From positions 59,544 through 123,543 of the forward strand of contig NZ_QVMQ01000003.1 in the NCBI RefSeq assembly GCF_010501105.1: a stretch of DNA of 64,000 bases, in the 5' to 3' direction. A program made the translations under genes and the position numbers. The stretch's first letter is position 1. Every line of letters starts with the position of its first letter. This document shows positions 1-9,279 of this stretch, one piece after another. This stretch comes from Dysgonomonas sp. 511 (GTDB lineage Bacteria; Bacteroidota; Bacteroidia; Bacteroidales; Dysgonomonadaceae). The notes beneath the pieces are model-generated. The model was not told the origin of the DNA, did no database searches, and saw only the letters and a program-made list of their open reading frames with translations.

Positions 1-2
1 AA

Positions 3-1634
3 ATTATCACCACGTTGGAAAACGCTATTTTCGGCGACTTCAAATTCCTGTATGTATCGCCCGAACGGCTTGCCACCCAACTATTCCTGAGCAAGTTGAA
101 AGATATGAATGTCTGCCTGCTTGTGGTAGACGAAGCGCATTGTATCTCGCAATGGGGTTACGATTTCCGCCCCTTATACCTTAAGATATCCGAAATACGG
201 CAGCATATCCCCGAAGTACCCGTACTGGCACTCACAGCCACAGCTACGCCCGAGGTAATAGACGATATACAAGCCAAACTTCATTTTGCAAAAAAAAATG
301 TTTTCCAAAAAAGTTTCGAGCGGAGAAACCTCACATATACTGTCAGAAATACGGAAGACAAACCGGGCGAGCTAGTCAAGATATTAGAAAAAGTAAAAGG
401 CTCGACAATAATCTATGTACGGAGCCGGCAAAAGACTAAAGAAATTTCGGACTACCTGATACAAAACGGTTTCTCGTCCGACTTCTACCATGCAGGGCTT
501 AGCAATGCTGAGAAAACCAGGAAACAAAACGCATGGAAGACCGGAGAGACCCGTATTATAGTGTCCACCAATGCGTTTGGAATGGGTATAGACAAACCTG
601 ATGTACGCCTTGTGGTACATATGGATTTGCCAAATTCCATTGAAGAATATTTTCAGGAAGCCGGACGTGGCGGACGTGACGGAAACAGATCCTTTGCAGT
701 CATATTATACCACAAGAATGATACGGCAAAACTGGAAAAACGTGTCCGTGACGAATTTCCCGACAAAGAATTTATTCACCATGTGTACGATTCATTGGCA
801 TACTTCTTTCAGGTGGCAGAAGGCTATGGAGTGGGTATGATTCACGATTTCAGTATCAGGCAGTTTTGTGCCGTTTACAAGCTTCCCCTTCTGCCAACCC
901 ACAACGCATTGAAAATACTCGATCTGGCAGGGTATATAGAATATACCGATGAGGTAGACAATCGTTCGCGGCTGATGTTTACCATATATCGCGACGAACT
1001 TTACCATTACAACTTTGAGAAGGAGGTAGAAATGGTTATCAATACCACTTTGCGCCTCTATACAGGCTTGTTTGCCAATTATGCCACAATAGACGAAGAA
1101 GAAATAGCACGGCGTACCGACAGTACACGGAGAGATGTATATGAGATACTAAAGCAACTTTCGAAAAAGAACATTATAGATTATATTCCCCATAAGAAAA
1201 CGCCCCTGATAGCCTATACCCGTCCGCGCATGGAAAGCAGGCACTTGATGATTCCGCGTATAGTAAACGAAGAACGGAAAAACCGTTTCGAAAAACGTAT
1301 CGAAGCAATGAATCACTACGCCGGACAAACAGATATTTGCCGCAGCCGCCTTCTTTTAACATATTTCGGCGAAAAGGAAACAAAAAACTGCGGATTTTGC
1401 GATACCTGTAAAAGCAAAAATGCAGATAAGCTGTCAGATGCGGCATTCAACGAAATAGTACTAGAATTGAAAAAATTGCTGGAAGACAAGGCTATTCCTA
1501 TAAAAACTATAATTTCAAGCTTATCCCAATATCAGGAAAAACATATTATTGCAGTTATCCGTTTTATGATAGACAAGCGGGAATTGAAAATGGACGGGGA
1601 ACGCATTTCCCTTACAAGCCATGAAAATAAGTAA
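3..1634 (+). CDS. recQ: ATP-dependent DNA helicase RecQ, 5'-truncated by window edge
   Basis: 3'-5' superfamily-2 DNA helicase acting in recombination and repair. The reading frame is already open at the first bases, so the gene starts upstream; compared with RecQ proteins of about 600 residues, roughly the first 100 residues (Q motif, Walker A) are missing. Visible are motif II VVDEAHCISQW with the DEAH box (near residue 40 of the part seen), motif III LALTATAT, and motifs V/VI STNAFGMGIDKPDV and FQEAGRGGRDG. A RecQ zinc-binding and winged-helix region follows, with the final cysteines in NCGFCDTC near residues 455-475. The C-terminus after the winged helix is short and shows no obvious HRDC domain. 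The next gene has its own promoter, so the two are probably separate transcription units. Confidence 0.95.
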   Translation: MITTLENAIFGDFKFLYVSPERLATQLFLSKLKDMNVCLLVVDEAHCISQWGYDFRPLYLKISEIRQHIPEVPVLALTATATPEVIDDIQAKLHFAKKNVFQKSFERRNLTYTVRNTEDKPGELVKILEKVKGSTIIYVRSRQKTKEISDYLIQNGFSSDFYHAGLSNAEKTRKQNAWKTGETRIIVSTNAFGMGIDKPDVRLVVHMDLPNSIEEYFQEAGRGGRDGNRSFAVILYHKNDTAKLEKRVRDEFPDKEFIHHVYDSLAYFFQVAEGYGVGMIHDFSIRQFCAVYKLPLLPTHNALKILDLAGYIEYTDEVDNRSRLMFTIYRDELYHYNFEKEVEMVINTTLRLYTGLFANYATIDEEEIARRTDSTRRDVYEILKQLSKKNIIDYIPHKKTPLIAYTRPRMESRHLMIPRIVNEERKNRFEKRIEAMNHYAGQTDICRSRLLLTYFGEKETKNCGFCDTCKSKNADKLSDAAFNEIVLELKKLLEDKAIPIKTIISSLSQYQEKHIIAVIRFMIDKRELKMDGERISLTSHENK

Positions 1635-1684
1635 TAGTCCCTGCCTTATATTTTTTCTCTAAAATAAGATAGTTTAAATAGTTT

Positions 1685-1718
1685 TTTGTTAAAGGAATAC
1701 ACATTTATATTATCTTTG
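1685..1718 (+). promoter_or_regulatory. Bacteroidota-type promoter of the corC-tgt-lptG unit
   Basis: A -7 box TATCTTTG (1711-1718) fits the Bacteroidota consensus TAnnTTTG and is preceded by TTTG (1685-1688) about 22 bp upstream as a -33 element. It lies 24 bp before the ATG at 1743, which argues against starting the gene at the in-frame codon at 1686. Confidence 0.6.
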
Positions 1719-1742
1719 CATCATTATCATTCATATCTAAAT

Positions 1743-3086
1743 ATGGACATTTTTTTATCGGTATTAGTTACTTTTCTTTTCGTATTTTTTAATGGTTTCT
1801 TTGTTGCCGCCGAGTTTGCAATAGTAAAAGTGAGGTCTTCGCAACTGGAATTGAAAGCCCAGGCAGGCAGTAAAACTGCAATATTATCTAAACACATAGT
1901 AAGCCATCTGGATGCCTATCTGGCAGCTACACAGTTTGGCATCACTCTATCCAGCCTTGCATTGGGATGGATAGGAGAACCTGTGGTTTCCAAAATAATA
2001 AAGCAACTTATAGAAATCTTCAATATTACACTACCCGATAGTACATTGTCGTGGATATCTCTGGGAACAGCTTTTGCCATTATTACCATACTTCACATCG
2101 TATTAGGAGAGCTTGCTCCAAAATCGTTGGCAATCCAGCGTTCGGAGCAAACAACACTTGCCATAGCATATCCTCTTCATGCTTTCTATTGGATTTGCCG
2201 CCCGTTTATATGGGTGCTGAACGGTATAGCCAACCTTGTGATTAAGGCAGTAGGGCTGCACGTTGTCTCCGAACAGGAGGTATATAGCAGCGATGAATTA
2301 CGCTACCTTGTCGATCAGGCAAAAGAAAGCGGAAAAGTAGACGATACAGAGTTCGACATCATACAAAATGCCTTTGATTTTTCGGAACGCACCGCCCGTC
2401 AGGTGATGGTTCCGCGCACACAAGTAGTTTCTATAGATGCAAACGACTATAATGAAAAGACGCTGGAGTTCGTTATCGAAGAAGGCTATTCGCGCATACC
2501 TTGTTACGAAGACAGTATTGACAATATCATCGGAGTAGTACACTTGAAGGACATCTTAAAGAAAATGCGCATCAATGGCTCTGTAGATATCCGTTCTATC
2601 GTACGCCCAGTATCATTTACTCCGGAGACTAAACGCATTGGCCAACTCCTCAAAGAATTTCAGGTAAAACACCAACAAATAGCAATCGTTCTTAACGAAT
2701 ATGGAGGCGTAGAAGGTATCATCACGATGGAAGATATCCTCGAAGAACTTGTTGGCGAAATACAAGATGAGTACGACAACGAAATCCCATTTGTAGAGCA
2801 GACTGGCGAATACACCTATTCGGTAATAGCCACAGCAGCCATATCGGATATAAACGACGAGCTTCCCCACCCTATCGACAAAGACAAGCAATACGACAGC
2901 CTTGCCGGATACCTGATAGACAAATTCGGAAGGATACCAAATACACACGACAAGTTGGTAGACGATGATTATGAGTTTACCGTACTCAAGAAAAATAAAA
3001 CATCCATTGTCGTTGTTCAGATGAAAGACCTTATAAAGAAAGAAGAAAACGAAGAATCCGAACAACCGAAGACAGCACAGATTTGA
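1743..3086 (+). CDS. CNNM/CBS-domain membrane protein (CorC/HlyC, 'hemolysin' family)
   Basis: Membrane transport-associated protein of the CNNM (DUF21) family, implicated in Mg2+/Co2+ export or resistance. From the chosen ATG it has 447 residues: an N-terminal DUF21 domain with about four membrane segments (residues 1-190; first helix MDIFLSVLVTFLFVFFNGFF, then AAEFA), a CBS pair (about 205-330, with ARQVMVPRTQVV and YSRIPCYEDS), and a C-terminal CorC_HlyC domain (about 350-430). The start at 1743 was preferred over the codon at 1686 because that one overlaps the promoter and adds a non-membrane leader. tgt follows after 10 bp, suggesting co-transcription. Gliding-associated GldE proteins belong to the same superfamily, but nothing here points to gliding. 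The transported ion cannot be read from the sequence. Confidence 0.9.
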   Translation: MDIFLSVLVTFLFVFFNGFFVAAEFAIVKVRSSQLELKAQAGSKTAILSKHIVSHLDAYLAATQFGITLSSLALGWIGEPVVSKIIKQLIEIFNITLPDSTLSWISLGTAFAIITILHIVLGELAPKSLAIQRSEQTTLAIAYPLHAFYWICRPFIWVLNGIANLVIKAVGLHVVSEQEVYSSDELRYLVDQAKESGKVDDTEFDIIQNAFDFSERTARQVMVPRTQVVSIDANDYNEKTLEFVIEEGYSRIPCYEDSIDNIIGVVHLKDILKKMRINGSVDIRSIVRPVSFTPETKRIGQLLKEFQVKHQQIAIVLNEYGGVEGIITMEDILEELVGEIQDEYDNEIPFVEQTGEYTYSVIATAAISDINDELPHPIDKDKQYDSLAGYLIDKFGRIPNTHDKLVDDDYEFTVLKKNKTSIVVVQMKDLIKKEENEESEQPKTAQI

Positions 3087-3096
3087 GGATTAAATA

Positions 3097-4227
3097 ATGG
3101 ATTTTAAACTACAATATACCGACAGCCAATCTAAGGCCAGAGCCGGACTTATCACTACCGATCACGGACAAATAGAAACCCCCATCTTTATGCCGGTTGG
3201 CACACAGGGTGCAGTGAAGGCTGTGCATATGACGGAACTGAAAGAAGACATCAAAGCCCAGATTATTCTGGGTAATACATATCATTTGTACCTGCGTCCA
3301 GGACTGGAAATATTAAGGCAGGCCGGAGGACTTCATAAATTTAACAGTTGGGACAAACCTATACTGACTGATAGCGGTGGTTTTCAAGTCTTTTCGTTAG
3401 CCGAAAACCGTAAACTGACAGAAGAAGGTGCTGTGTTCCGTTCCCATATCGACGGGTCGAAGCACATATTTACACCTGAGTCTGTGATGGATATCCAACG
3501 CATAATAGGAGCAGACATTATAATGGCATTCGACGAATGCACCCCAGGCGATGCCGATTATGCATATGCAAAAAAATCGCTCGGGCTGACAGAACGCTGG
3601 CTCGACCGCTGTATTACCCGCTTCGATGAAACGGAATGCGAATATGGCTATAAGCAAGCCTTATTCCCTATTGTTCAGGGGTGTGTATATCCCGACCTCC
3701 GCCGTCAGGCAGCCGAAAATGTAGCTTCGAAAGGTGCTGACGGTAATGCGATTGGTGGACTGGCAGTTGGCGAACCGACTGAAAAAATGTACGAAATGAT
3801 AGAGGTAGTAAACGAAATACTGCCCGAGGATAAGCCTCGCTACCTGATGGGCGTAGGCACTCCTGCCAACCTGTTGGAAGCAATAGAACGTGGCGTGGAT
3901 ATGTTCGACTGCATAATGCCTACCCGCAACGGGCGCAATGGACAGATATTTACCCGCAATGGCATAATGAATATGCGGAACAGGAAATGGGCTGATGATT
4001 TTTCTCCGATAGAAGAAAACGGAGCCTCATTTGTTGATACTTTGTACACAAAAGCATATCTTCGTCACTTGTTTATTACAGATGAAATATTAGCTTTGCA
4101 GATAGCTTCCATACACAATCTGGCATTTTACCTGTGGCTGGTTGGCGAAGCACGGAAACATATTATTGCAGGAGATTTCTCTGTTTGGAAAAAATCTATT
4201 ATCGATGATGTGTCCAGACGGATATAA
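3097..4227 (+). CDS. tgt: tRNA-guanine transglycosylase (queuosine pathway)
   Basis: Exchanges guanine 34 of GUN-anticodon tRNAs for the queuine precursor preQ1. The 376 residues cover the whole TIM-barrel enzyme. Visible are the N-terminal PIFMPVGTQGAVKAV, the catalytic-aspartate motif DSGGFQVFSL, FDECTPGD, GGLAVGEP, GVGTPANLLEAIERGVDMFD (second catalytic Asp) and PTRNGRNG. The zinc site of characterised bacterial enzymes (CxCxxC plus His) is not intact: where the cysteines should be, before KAYLRHL, the protein reads NGASFVDTLYT. All catalytic motifs remain, so I read it as a functional zinc-less variant. It lies between corC-like and lptG genes with short gaps. Confidence 0.95.
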   Translation: MDFKLQYTDSQSKARAGLITTDHGQIETPIFMPVGTQGAVKAVHMTELKEDIKAQIILGNTYHLYLRPGLEILRQAGGLHKFNSWDKPILTDSGGFQVFSLAENRKLTEEGAVFRSHIDGSKHIFTPESVMDIQRIIGADIIMAFDECTPGDADYAYAKKSLGLTERWLDRCITRFDETECEYGYKQALFPIVQGCVYPDLRRQAAENVASKGADGNAIGGLAVGEPTEKMYEMIEVVNEILPEDKPRYLMGVGTPANLLEAIERGVDMFDCIMPTRNGRNGQIFTRNGIMNMRNRKWADDFSPIEENGASFVDTLYTKAYLRHLFITDEILALQIASIHNLAFYLWLVGEARKHIIAGDFSVWKKSIIDDVSRRI

Positions 4228-4261
4228 CGACAGGCTATAGAATAAAGCATTTTATTGAAAC

Positions 4262-5359
4262 ATGAAATTATTATCAATACTCGATAAGTATATTATTAAA
4301 AAGTTTTTGGGAACATATATATTCTCAATAGCCCTTATTATATCCATAGCCGTAGTATTCGATATAAATGAAAAGCTTGACAAATTTCTCGATAAGAAAG
4401 CTCCGCTGACTGCAATCGTTTTCGATTATTATTTCAATTTCATACCATATTATACAAACCTGTTCAGCGCGTTGTTTGTTTTCATCGCTGTTATATTCTT
4501 CACATCGAAACTTGCTGACAATTCCGAAATTATAGCTATGCTATCCAATGGAATGAGTTTCAAGCGGTTGATGAAGCCATATATGATATCGGCAGGAGTA
4601 ATTGCCATTTTTTCTTTTACTTTAAGCAGTTTTATCATTCCACCGGCAAATGTAACCCGCATTGATTTCCAGAATAAATATGTAAAGGATAAAAGTGTGG
4701 AATACGCCACCAATATACAACTGCAAGTGGATAGTGGGGTGATACTCTACATCGACAACTTCGACAATAAGACGCGCAAAGGAACAAACCTTGCCTTAGA
4801 TAAATTTGAAGATAAAGAATTAAAATCGAGGCTGATAGCCAAACGTGTGGAATACGATACTGCCTACAACTGGAAGTTGAGCAACTATTCTATCCGCGAT
4901 TTTGAAGGTATGAGGGAAATTATTACCACAGGAACACAAATGGATACAACGATAAATGTGGTTCCGAATGATTTCCTTGTGTCAGAAAACGATTTCGAAC
5001 AAATGACAACTCCCCAGCTATATCATTATATAAACCGACAGAAAGCCAGGGGGATAGCCAGTGTAGGAGAAGTAAGTATAACTCAGTTTGAAATAGAATT
5101 TCATAAACGTTTTGCATCCATATTTTCCGCATTTATACTTACCATAATAGGCGCATCCCTATCGGCGCGGAAAGTGAAAGGTGGAATGGGACTGAATATC
5201 GGTATCGGACTGGCTCTCAGTGTGTCTTATATTATGTTCCAGACTGTGAGCTCCTCGTTTGCTGTATCGGGAGTAATGACACCTATGATGGCTGTATGGA
5301 TACCCAATATTGTGTTTATATTCATTGCGGCATATCTATATACAAAAGCTCCGAATTAG
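4262..5359 (+). CDS. lptG: LptF/LptG-family lipopolysaccharide export permease
   Basis: Inner-membrane permease of the LptBFG ABC exporter that extracts LPS and passes it to the LptC/A bridge. The 365 residues show the YjgP/YjgQ plan: three membrane helices at the N-terminus (about 15-35, 55-80, 100-125; starts LDKYIIKKFLGTYIFSI), a periplasmic jelly-roll region (about 130-275), and three helices at the C-terminus (about 280-362). LptF and LptG are hard to separate by eye, so the symbol is a best guess. The gene begins 34 bp after tgt and ends before a strong bidirectional terminator. tgt-lptG pairing is common in Bacteroidales, as far as I recall. Confidence 0.88.
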   Translation: MKLLSILDKYIIKKFLGTYIFSIALIISIAVVFDINEKLDKFLDKKAPLTAIVFDYYFNFIPYYTNLFSALFVFIAVIFFTSKLADNSEIIAMLSNGMSFKRLMKPYMISAGVIAIFSFTLSSFIIPPANVTRIDFQNKYVKDKSVEYATNIQLQVDSGVILYIDNFDNKTRKGTNLALDKFEDKELKSRLIAKRVEYDTAYNWKLSNYSIRDFEGMREIITTGTQMDTTINVVPNDFLVSENDFEQMTTPQLYHYINRQKARGIASVGEVSITQFEIEFHKRFASIFSAFILTIIGASLSARKVKGGMGLNIGIGLALSVSYIMFQTVSSSFAVSGVMTPMMAVWIPNIVFIFIAAYLYTKAPN

Positions 5360-5471
5360 GATTAGTCTACTCAATCCTGTAAGGACAAGGCTGTTAAGCA
5401 AAACAATTGAAAGAGCTATTCTGTAAATAATAAAAAGGGTTATTTTATGTAACGCTATTTCAGGACGAGAC

Positions 5472-5537
5472 AAATAGACAAAAACAAGAGGGTGCCAAAA
5501 CAAGAAGTGAAGCGCACTCTCTTGTTTTTGTCTATTT
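5472..5537. terminator. bidirectional terminator between lptG and the VIT/vWA gene
   Basis: A perfect 19-bp inverted repeat, AAATAGACAAAAACAAGAG (5472-5490) against 5519-5537, with a partly paired inner GGTGC/GCAC. A-runs and T-runs flank both sides, so it can stop the two convergent genes. Confidence 0.85.
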
Positions 5538-5551
5538 TGCTATCATCCTGT

Positions 5552-8500
5552 TTATTCCCAGATCAATTCTCCTACATCAAACATATTCCCTTTAGTAGTA
5601 TTCGGATGCACGGCAACTATTGTCCGTTGCTGTTGTGGCGTACCAAAGTTCTTATAAACCTCTACCATAATCATAGCCGGACCAGCTATTTTCTGTATAT
5701 TATCGCCCCAATAATTGGTTTGTATCCTATATGTTCCTGCCACTCCCTTGCGCTGTATAAATTCGCGAGGGCCATATCCGCCGGCAAAGTCTGTCGAAAA
5801 CTGTCCGCCTGTGGTAGTAGTCATATGGCGGTAGTCGCAGCGTTCGTTGTTCGGGTCGGTCATATGCAGGTCGATATACGAATCGGCCAGGTTCCAGCTA
5901 AGTATCACGCGCACATTGGCATCCACAGGCTTAATATATTGTTTGAACCGCTCGTCTACTTTCAGGTTCGGGTAGCGTGCTACAATTCCGTTTATATCAG
6001 TAAAGAATATTTCCTGCACGCCGTTGAACAAGCCCGGGATATTAGCTGCATACTTACGGGTGATACCCTCTATCAGCATATCCAGCCCCTCCTGATGCTT
6101 GCCTTCGTCTACAAGCGAAAGCCCATAGTCGCGATATGGCTGAGGCTCCATCGGACGCCATGTAAGCACCTTCTTGAACGCATAGCTTGCGGCATGATGT
6201 TGTCCCATTGCTTTTAGCTTATATCCCAGTCCCTTGTAAAGTTCGTAGTTCTCCTGATCGAGTTCGGCAATATTAGAAAGTATTCGTAAGGCAAGCACCA
6301 TCTCGTTCCTGTCGGCAAAGAACTGTGCTACATCGAAGTAGAACTTGGTAGATGTATTATACTCCTTCCTGCATTCGAGATATGCCTTGTAGCTGTCATC
6401 GGCATTCTCTATGATGGAGATATATTTCTTTTCGCCGGCAACATGGGGTTTGAAACCGCTGGTAGGAGCATTATTCTCCATTATCTGAGGCTGAACAGTA
6501 TTCTCTGTTTGTATCTCTTTCGATACGGATTTGTCTGCGTTGGTAACAGCAACACCAGCCACTTTTCCTTCTAAAGCACTACTTAATTGCGAACCGGAAA
6601 CCGATGCTACACTACCTGTCATTACTTGTTTCTTCTGAATGCCATAGCCCATCACTACCACCTCCTCGAGTACTGCATTATTATCTTCCATTACAAAAGA
6701 GGCCTCCGAAACTTCACTATCTGCTACAATTACAGGCGGTGCCGACGATTTTACTTTATTATTGGATATCCTTTCTCTTTCTATAACAGGAGCTTTCCAA
6801 TTATACCATTTTTCCAGGCGTCCCGGCAAATAGCTTAGATTGAAAGTTGACTGCTCTATATTGGTATTTCTATTAGGCGTCCGGCCTCTCAACCGGTCGT
6901 ATTCGGCCTGTAGTTCTGCCGGAGGGTCAATATTGTAGCGTATATAGTCGCTTACCAATTCGAGTACCATCAACGATGTATTGCGGGTTACAATGCCATG
7001 TCTCCTGCCTAGTTCTTCTATTTCTTTTTTGTTTTTGTCATAATCCAAATCCAGCTCTTCTATCTTTTTAGCTGCCCATATCCTGGCGAGGTTTATCTTG
7101 TCGTTCGACTTGCCTTTGACCTCTATCACACGCTCTACAGTTACTTCATTGTTGTACCCGAATTGAAGGGTGATTTGCTGCCCGTAATTGCCTACACATC
7201 CTGCAAGCAGCAGATTGTTGGATACAATAGTAGGAATGGACGGATAAAACTCATTTGCATTTTTGGCAAGCAAAGAAACAGTTGAATTTCCATTGCTATC
7301 CACCTCTTTTACTCCTAAAAATTTGAAAACCTGGTTGCTCAATATCTCAAGAGCCTGCTTTGTATCCAGTGTATTAAGGTTGATAAACTCGCCTTTACTT
7401 TTCAGCGCAATGCTTTTCAATGCCGTAAAGTTGCTTTTGGGTGTAGATGCTATAGTATAGACTACTGTTTTGCCCGTTTTCAGTTCTTCGCCTACAAAGT
7501 TGGCAAGTCCATCGCTGAAAAGGATAAATTCGTCAGTCTTATATTTTTTTAGGTTTAATGGTGCATAATTAGTAGCACCATCGTAGGTAGTTTCCTGAAG
7601 GCGTTTTTTCAGATCGTCCCAGTTTCCTCCACTTGTACTATAAGTTTTATCCTCCACTATATCGTTGCTGAAAGCTATGAGGCGTACACCCTCGGGGCGC
7701 ATATTTGTTATATACGAGTCGAGAAGTTCAAGTTCTTTTTCCAGATTGCGGTTTTCGCAACTGAGCGACTGATCCCAAAGGATGGTAATATGCCGTGGGT
7801 TGGGCTTCACTCTTTTCTGGCCTTCTATCATTACATTTGCCAGAAAATAATAATTGTTGTTTTCCTTTTGTATGATTACTTCGGGTATCTCCCTGTTTTT
7901 AGGGATAACTACATTGATAGGGCTGCCGGGTGTATAGTCTTTAAAAGTCTTGCTCAGGCTATAGGTCTGTTCTGCTTTGTCGAAAGTAAGCTGATTGTTA
8001 TTTAATACTTTGGGTGGCAATGCGCTTTCTATAACATCTATATTGATGGTAAATTCTTTTAGCATTTCTTTGAAGGCAAGTGGTATATTCATTTTCAGCA
8101 TGTTGCCTTCCATTGCCAACTCCTCGTTGAACCCGATGGAAACCGTGCGTGTGCTTCTTCCATTTATCGGGTACACGCGTGTACGGAAACTGTTCCCTTC
8201 CACCTTTTCCAGTATTCCAGGGTCTACTCTCCTACGTGATATGTCTTCGAAGACGGTGGTTGCTTTTGCTTTTTCTACAGGAACCGCATTACGCATCTTT
8301 CCGTTTATGTCGATGGCATAGTTATCTACGGCAATACCTTCGCCCAACGGGAAAGTAAGGTTGCCTTCCATTGTGGTGTACGACTTGTTTTCGAAAGTCA
8401 TTGTCCACGTCGACGAAGCTACGTTGCCTACTATTTTGACATCTATCCTCAGTTTTTGGAATACTACTGCATTATCGGTGCTGGTTATCGAGGGCATTTG

Positions 8501-8557
8501 TGCAAACAAAGGGTTTGCGCAAATAAGAACCAGTAAATACATCAGGTACTTTTTCAT
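5552..8557 (-). CDS. secreted VIT/vWA-domain protein with SusC-plug-like segment, TPR repeats and DUF2135-like C-terminus
   Basis: Large exported protein of unknown role. The start at 8557 gives a good signal peptide (MKKYLMYLLVLICANPLFAQ); an in-frame codon 14 residues upstream would add a poor leader. Domains in order, in about 1001 residues: VIT (about 22-160), von Willebrand A (from about 256, metal site DQSLS, later FSDGLANFVG), a linker, then about residues 630-672 a stretch like the plug of SusC-type TonB-dependent receptors (EEVVVMGYGIQKKQVMTGSV, then SALEGKVAGV). TPR-like repeats follow (about 735-820) and a DUF2135-like beta domain closes the protein (about 890-1001). No beta-barrel follows the plug-like stretch. 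It stands alone, with a terminator after it and non-coding DNA before it. VIT/vWA proteins often bind protein partners at the envelope; the ligand here is unknown. Confidence 0.85.
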   Translation of the reverse strand: MKKYLMYLLVLICANPLFAQMPSITSTDNAVVFQKLRIDVKIVGNVASSTWTMTFENKSYTTMEGNLTFPLGEGIAVDNYAIDINGKMRNAVPVEKAKATTVFEDISRRRVDPGILEKVEGNSFRTRVYPINGRSTRTVSIGFNEELAMEGNMLKMNIPLAFKEMLKEFTINIDVIESALPPKVLNNNQLTFDKAEQTYSLSKTFKDYTPGSPINVVIPKNREIPEVIIQKENNNYYFLANVMIEGQKRVKPNPRHITILWDQSLSCENRNLEKELELLDSYITNMRPEGVRLIAFSNDIVEDKTYSTSGGNWDDLKKRLQETTYDGATNYAPLNLKKYKTDEFILFSDGLANFVGEELKTGKTVVYTIASTPKSNFTALKSIALKSKGEFINLNTLDTKQALEILSNQVFKFLGVKEVDSNGNSTVSLLAKNANEFYPSIPTIVSNNLLLAGCVGNYGQQITLQFGYNNEVTVERVIEVKGKSNDKINLARIWAAKKIEELDLDYDKNKKEIEELGRRHGIVTRNTSLMVLELVSDYIRYNIDPPAELQAEYDRLRGRTPNRNTNIEQSTFNLSYLPGRLEKWYNWKAPVIERERISNNKVKSSAPPVIVADSEVSEASFVMEDNNAVLEEVVVMGYGIQKKQVMTGSVASVSGSQLSSALEGKVAGVAVTNADKSVSKEIQTENTVQPQIMENNAPTSGFKPHVAGEKKYISIIENADDSYKAYLECRKEYNTSTKFYFDVAQFFADRNEMVLALRILSNIAELDQENYELYKGLGYKLKAMGQHHAASYAFKKVLTWRPMEPQPYRDYGLSLVDEGKHQEGLDMLIEGITRKYAANIPGLFNGVQEIFFTDINGIVARYPNLKVDERFKQYIKPVDANVRVILSWNLADSYIDLHMTDPNNERCDYRHMTTTTGGQFSTDFAGGYGPREFIQRKGVAGTYRIQTNYWGDNIQKIAGPAMIMVEVYKNFGTPQQQRTIVAVHPNTTKGNMFDVGELIWE

Positions 8558-9279
8558 GGCTATTATTGTTTGTGTGAATAATTTATTAATAAAGAGCAAA
8601 TAATTATATAAATTCCATAATTCCGGCAGTTTCGCTTTTGCCTTTTACCTTAAGACAACAGTGAATTGTGTTACCCCCAAAAAGGTATGGATTTTTTTTA
8701 GAGCCTGCTTCATTGTTACTTTTCGCCATACAATTAACATCCGAACCTTCACAAACCGCATAAAATTAACCCAAATTCACAATATATAGTTAAAAAGTAA
8801 CATAGGTAACACGTTTTAGCCATTTTTTCAATGTTACTTTTTCTTGTCTTGGCTTCGCCTTAAAAGTCCCCCGTAGGCAGGGCGGTTAAGTTCTGATTTT
8901 TTATTACACTGAGAAACATTGAGTATAACAGTGAGGTTCACTGAGATTTTTTCTCTCTCAGTGTTTCTCAGTGGCTTCTTCGTGTATCTCAGTGTCATGT
9001 TTTATCCTTTTAAAGTATTATTTCGTTTAGAACTTAACAGTCCTACCCGTGGGGATTGAGGAGGCTCCTTATATAGATAAACTTTTCTGTTGCCGATTGG
9101 CATAAACGATAACGATGAAGCCGTCTCTGCTTTTTATTTAACCACGGAGTGAAAAGGAGTTCGCCCCTGTAGTTAAAAGTCAAGAGAAATCCTATGAATA
9201 AAATGTACGATTTTTCATTATTCCTCTAAACTATACATCATAAGGTTTGTTTCATATATATTACCAATAACAAAACAAT
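8558..9279. other. 722-bp non-coding stretch
   Basis: No credible gene on either strand. It contains the upstream region of the VIT/vWA gene, a nested inverted repeat (8865-9057, listed separately) and the upstream region of mdh. I could not find a convincing TAnnTTTG promoter for mdh. A short string TTCGCCCCTGTAG near 9158 resembles part of the REP-like hairpin inside the transposase gene at 26.9 kb. Confidence 0.7.
8865..9057. repeat. nested inverted repeat, possible MITE-like element
   Basis: Outer arms GTTAAGTTCT (8885-8894) and AGAACTTAAC (9029-9038) are perfect, and the similarity continues outward with mismatches (TCCCCCGTAGGCAGGG-like against CCTACCCGTGGGGA-like). Inside lies a second inverted repeat, CACTGAGAAACATTGAG (8907-8923) against CTCAGTGTTTCTCAGTG (8957-8973), 16 of 17 paired, plus further CTCAGTG copies. 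There is no coding capacity. The CTCAGTG/CACTGAG style resembles the repeats around the GxxExxY gene at 18 kb. Confidence 0.55.

Noticed and set aside
5492..6217. 241-codon open frame on +
   Set aside because: Antisense to the well-supported VIT/vWA gene and starting in the terminator; no protein-like motif.
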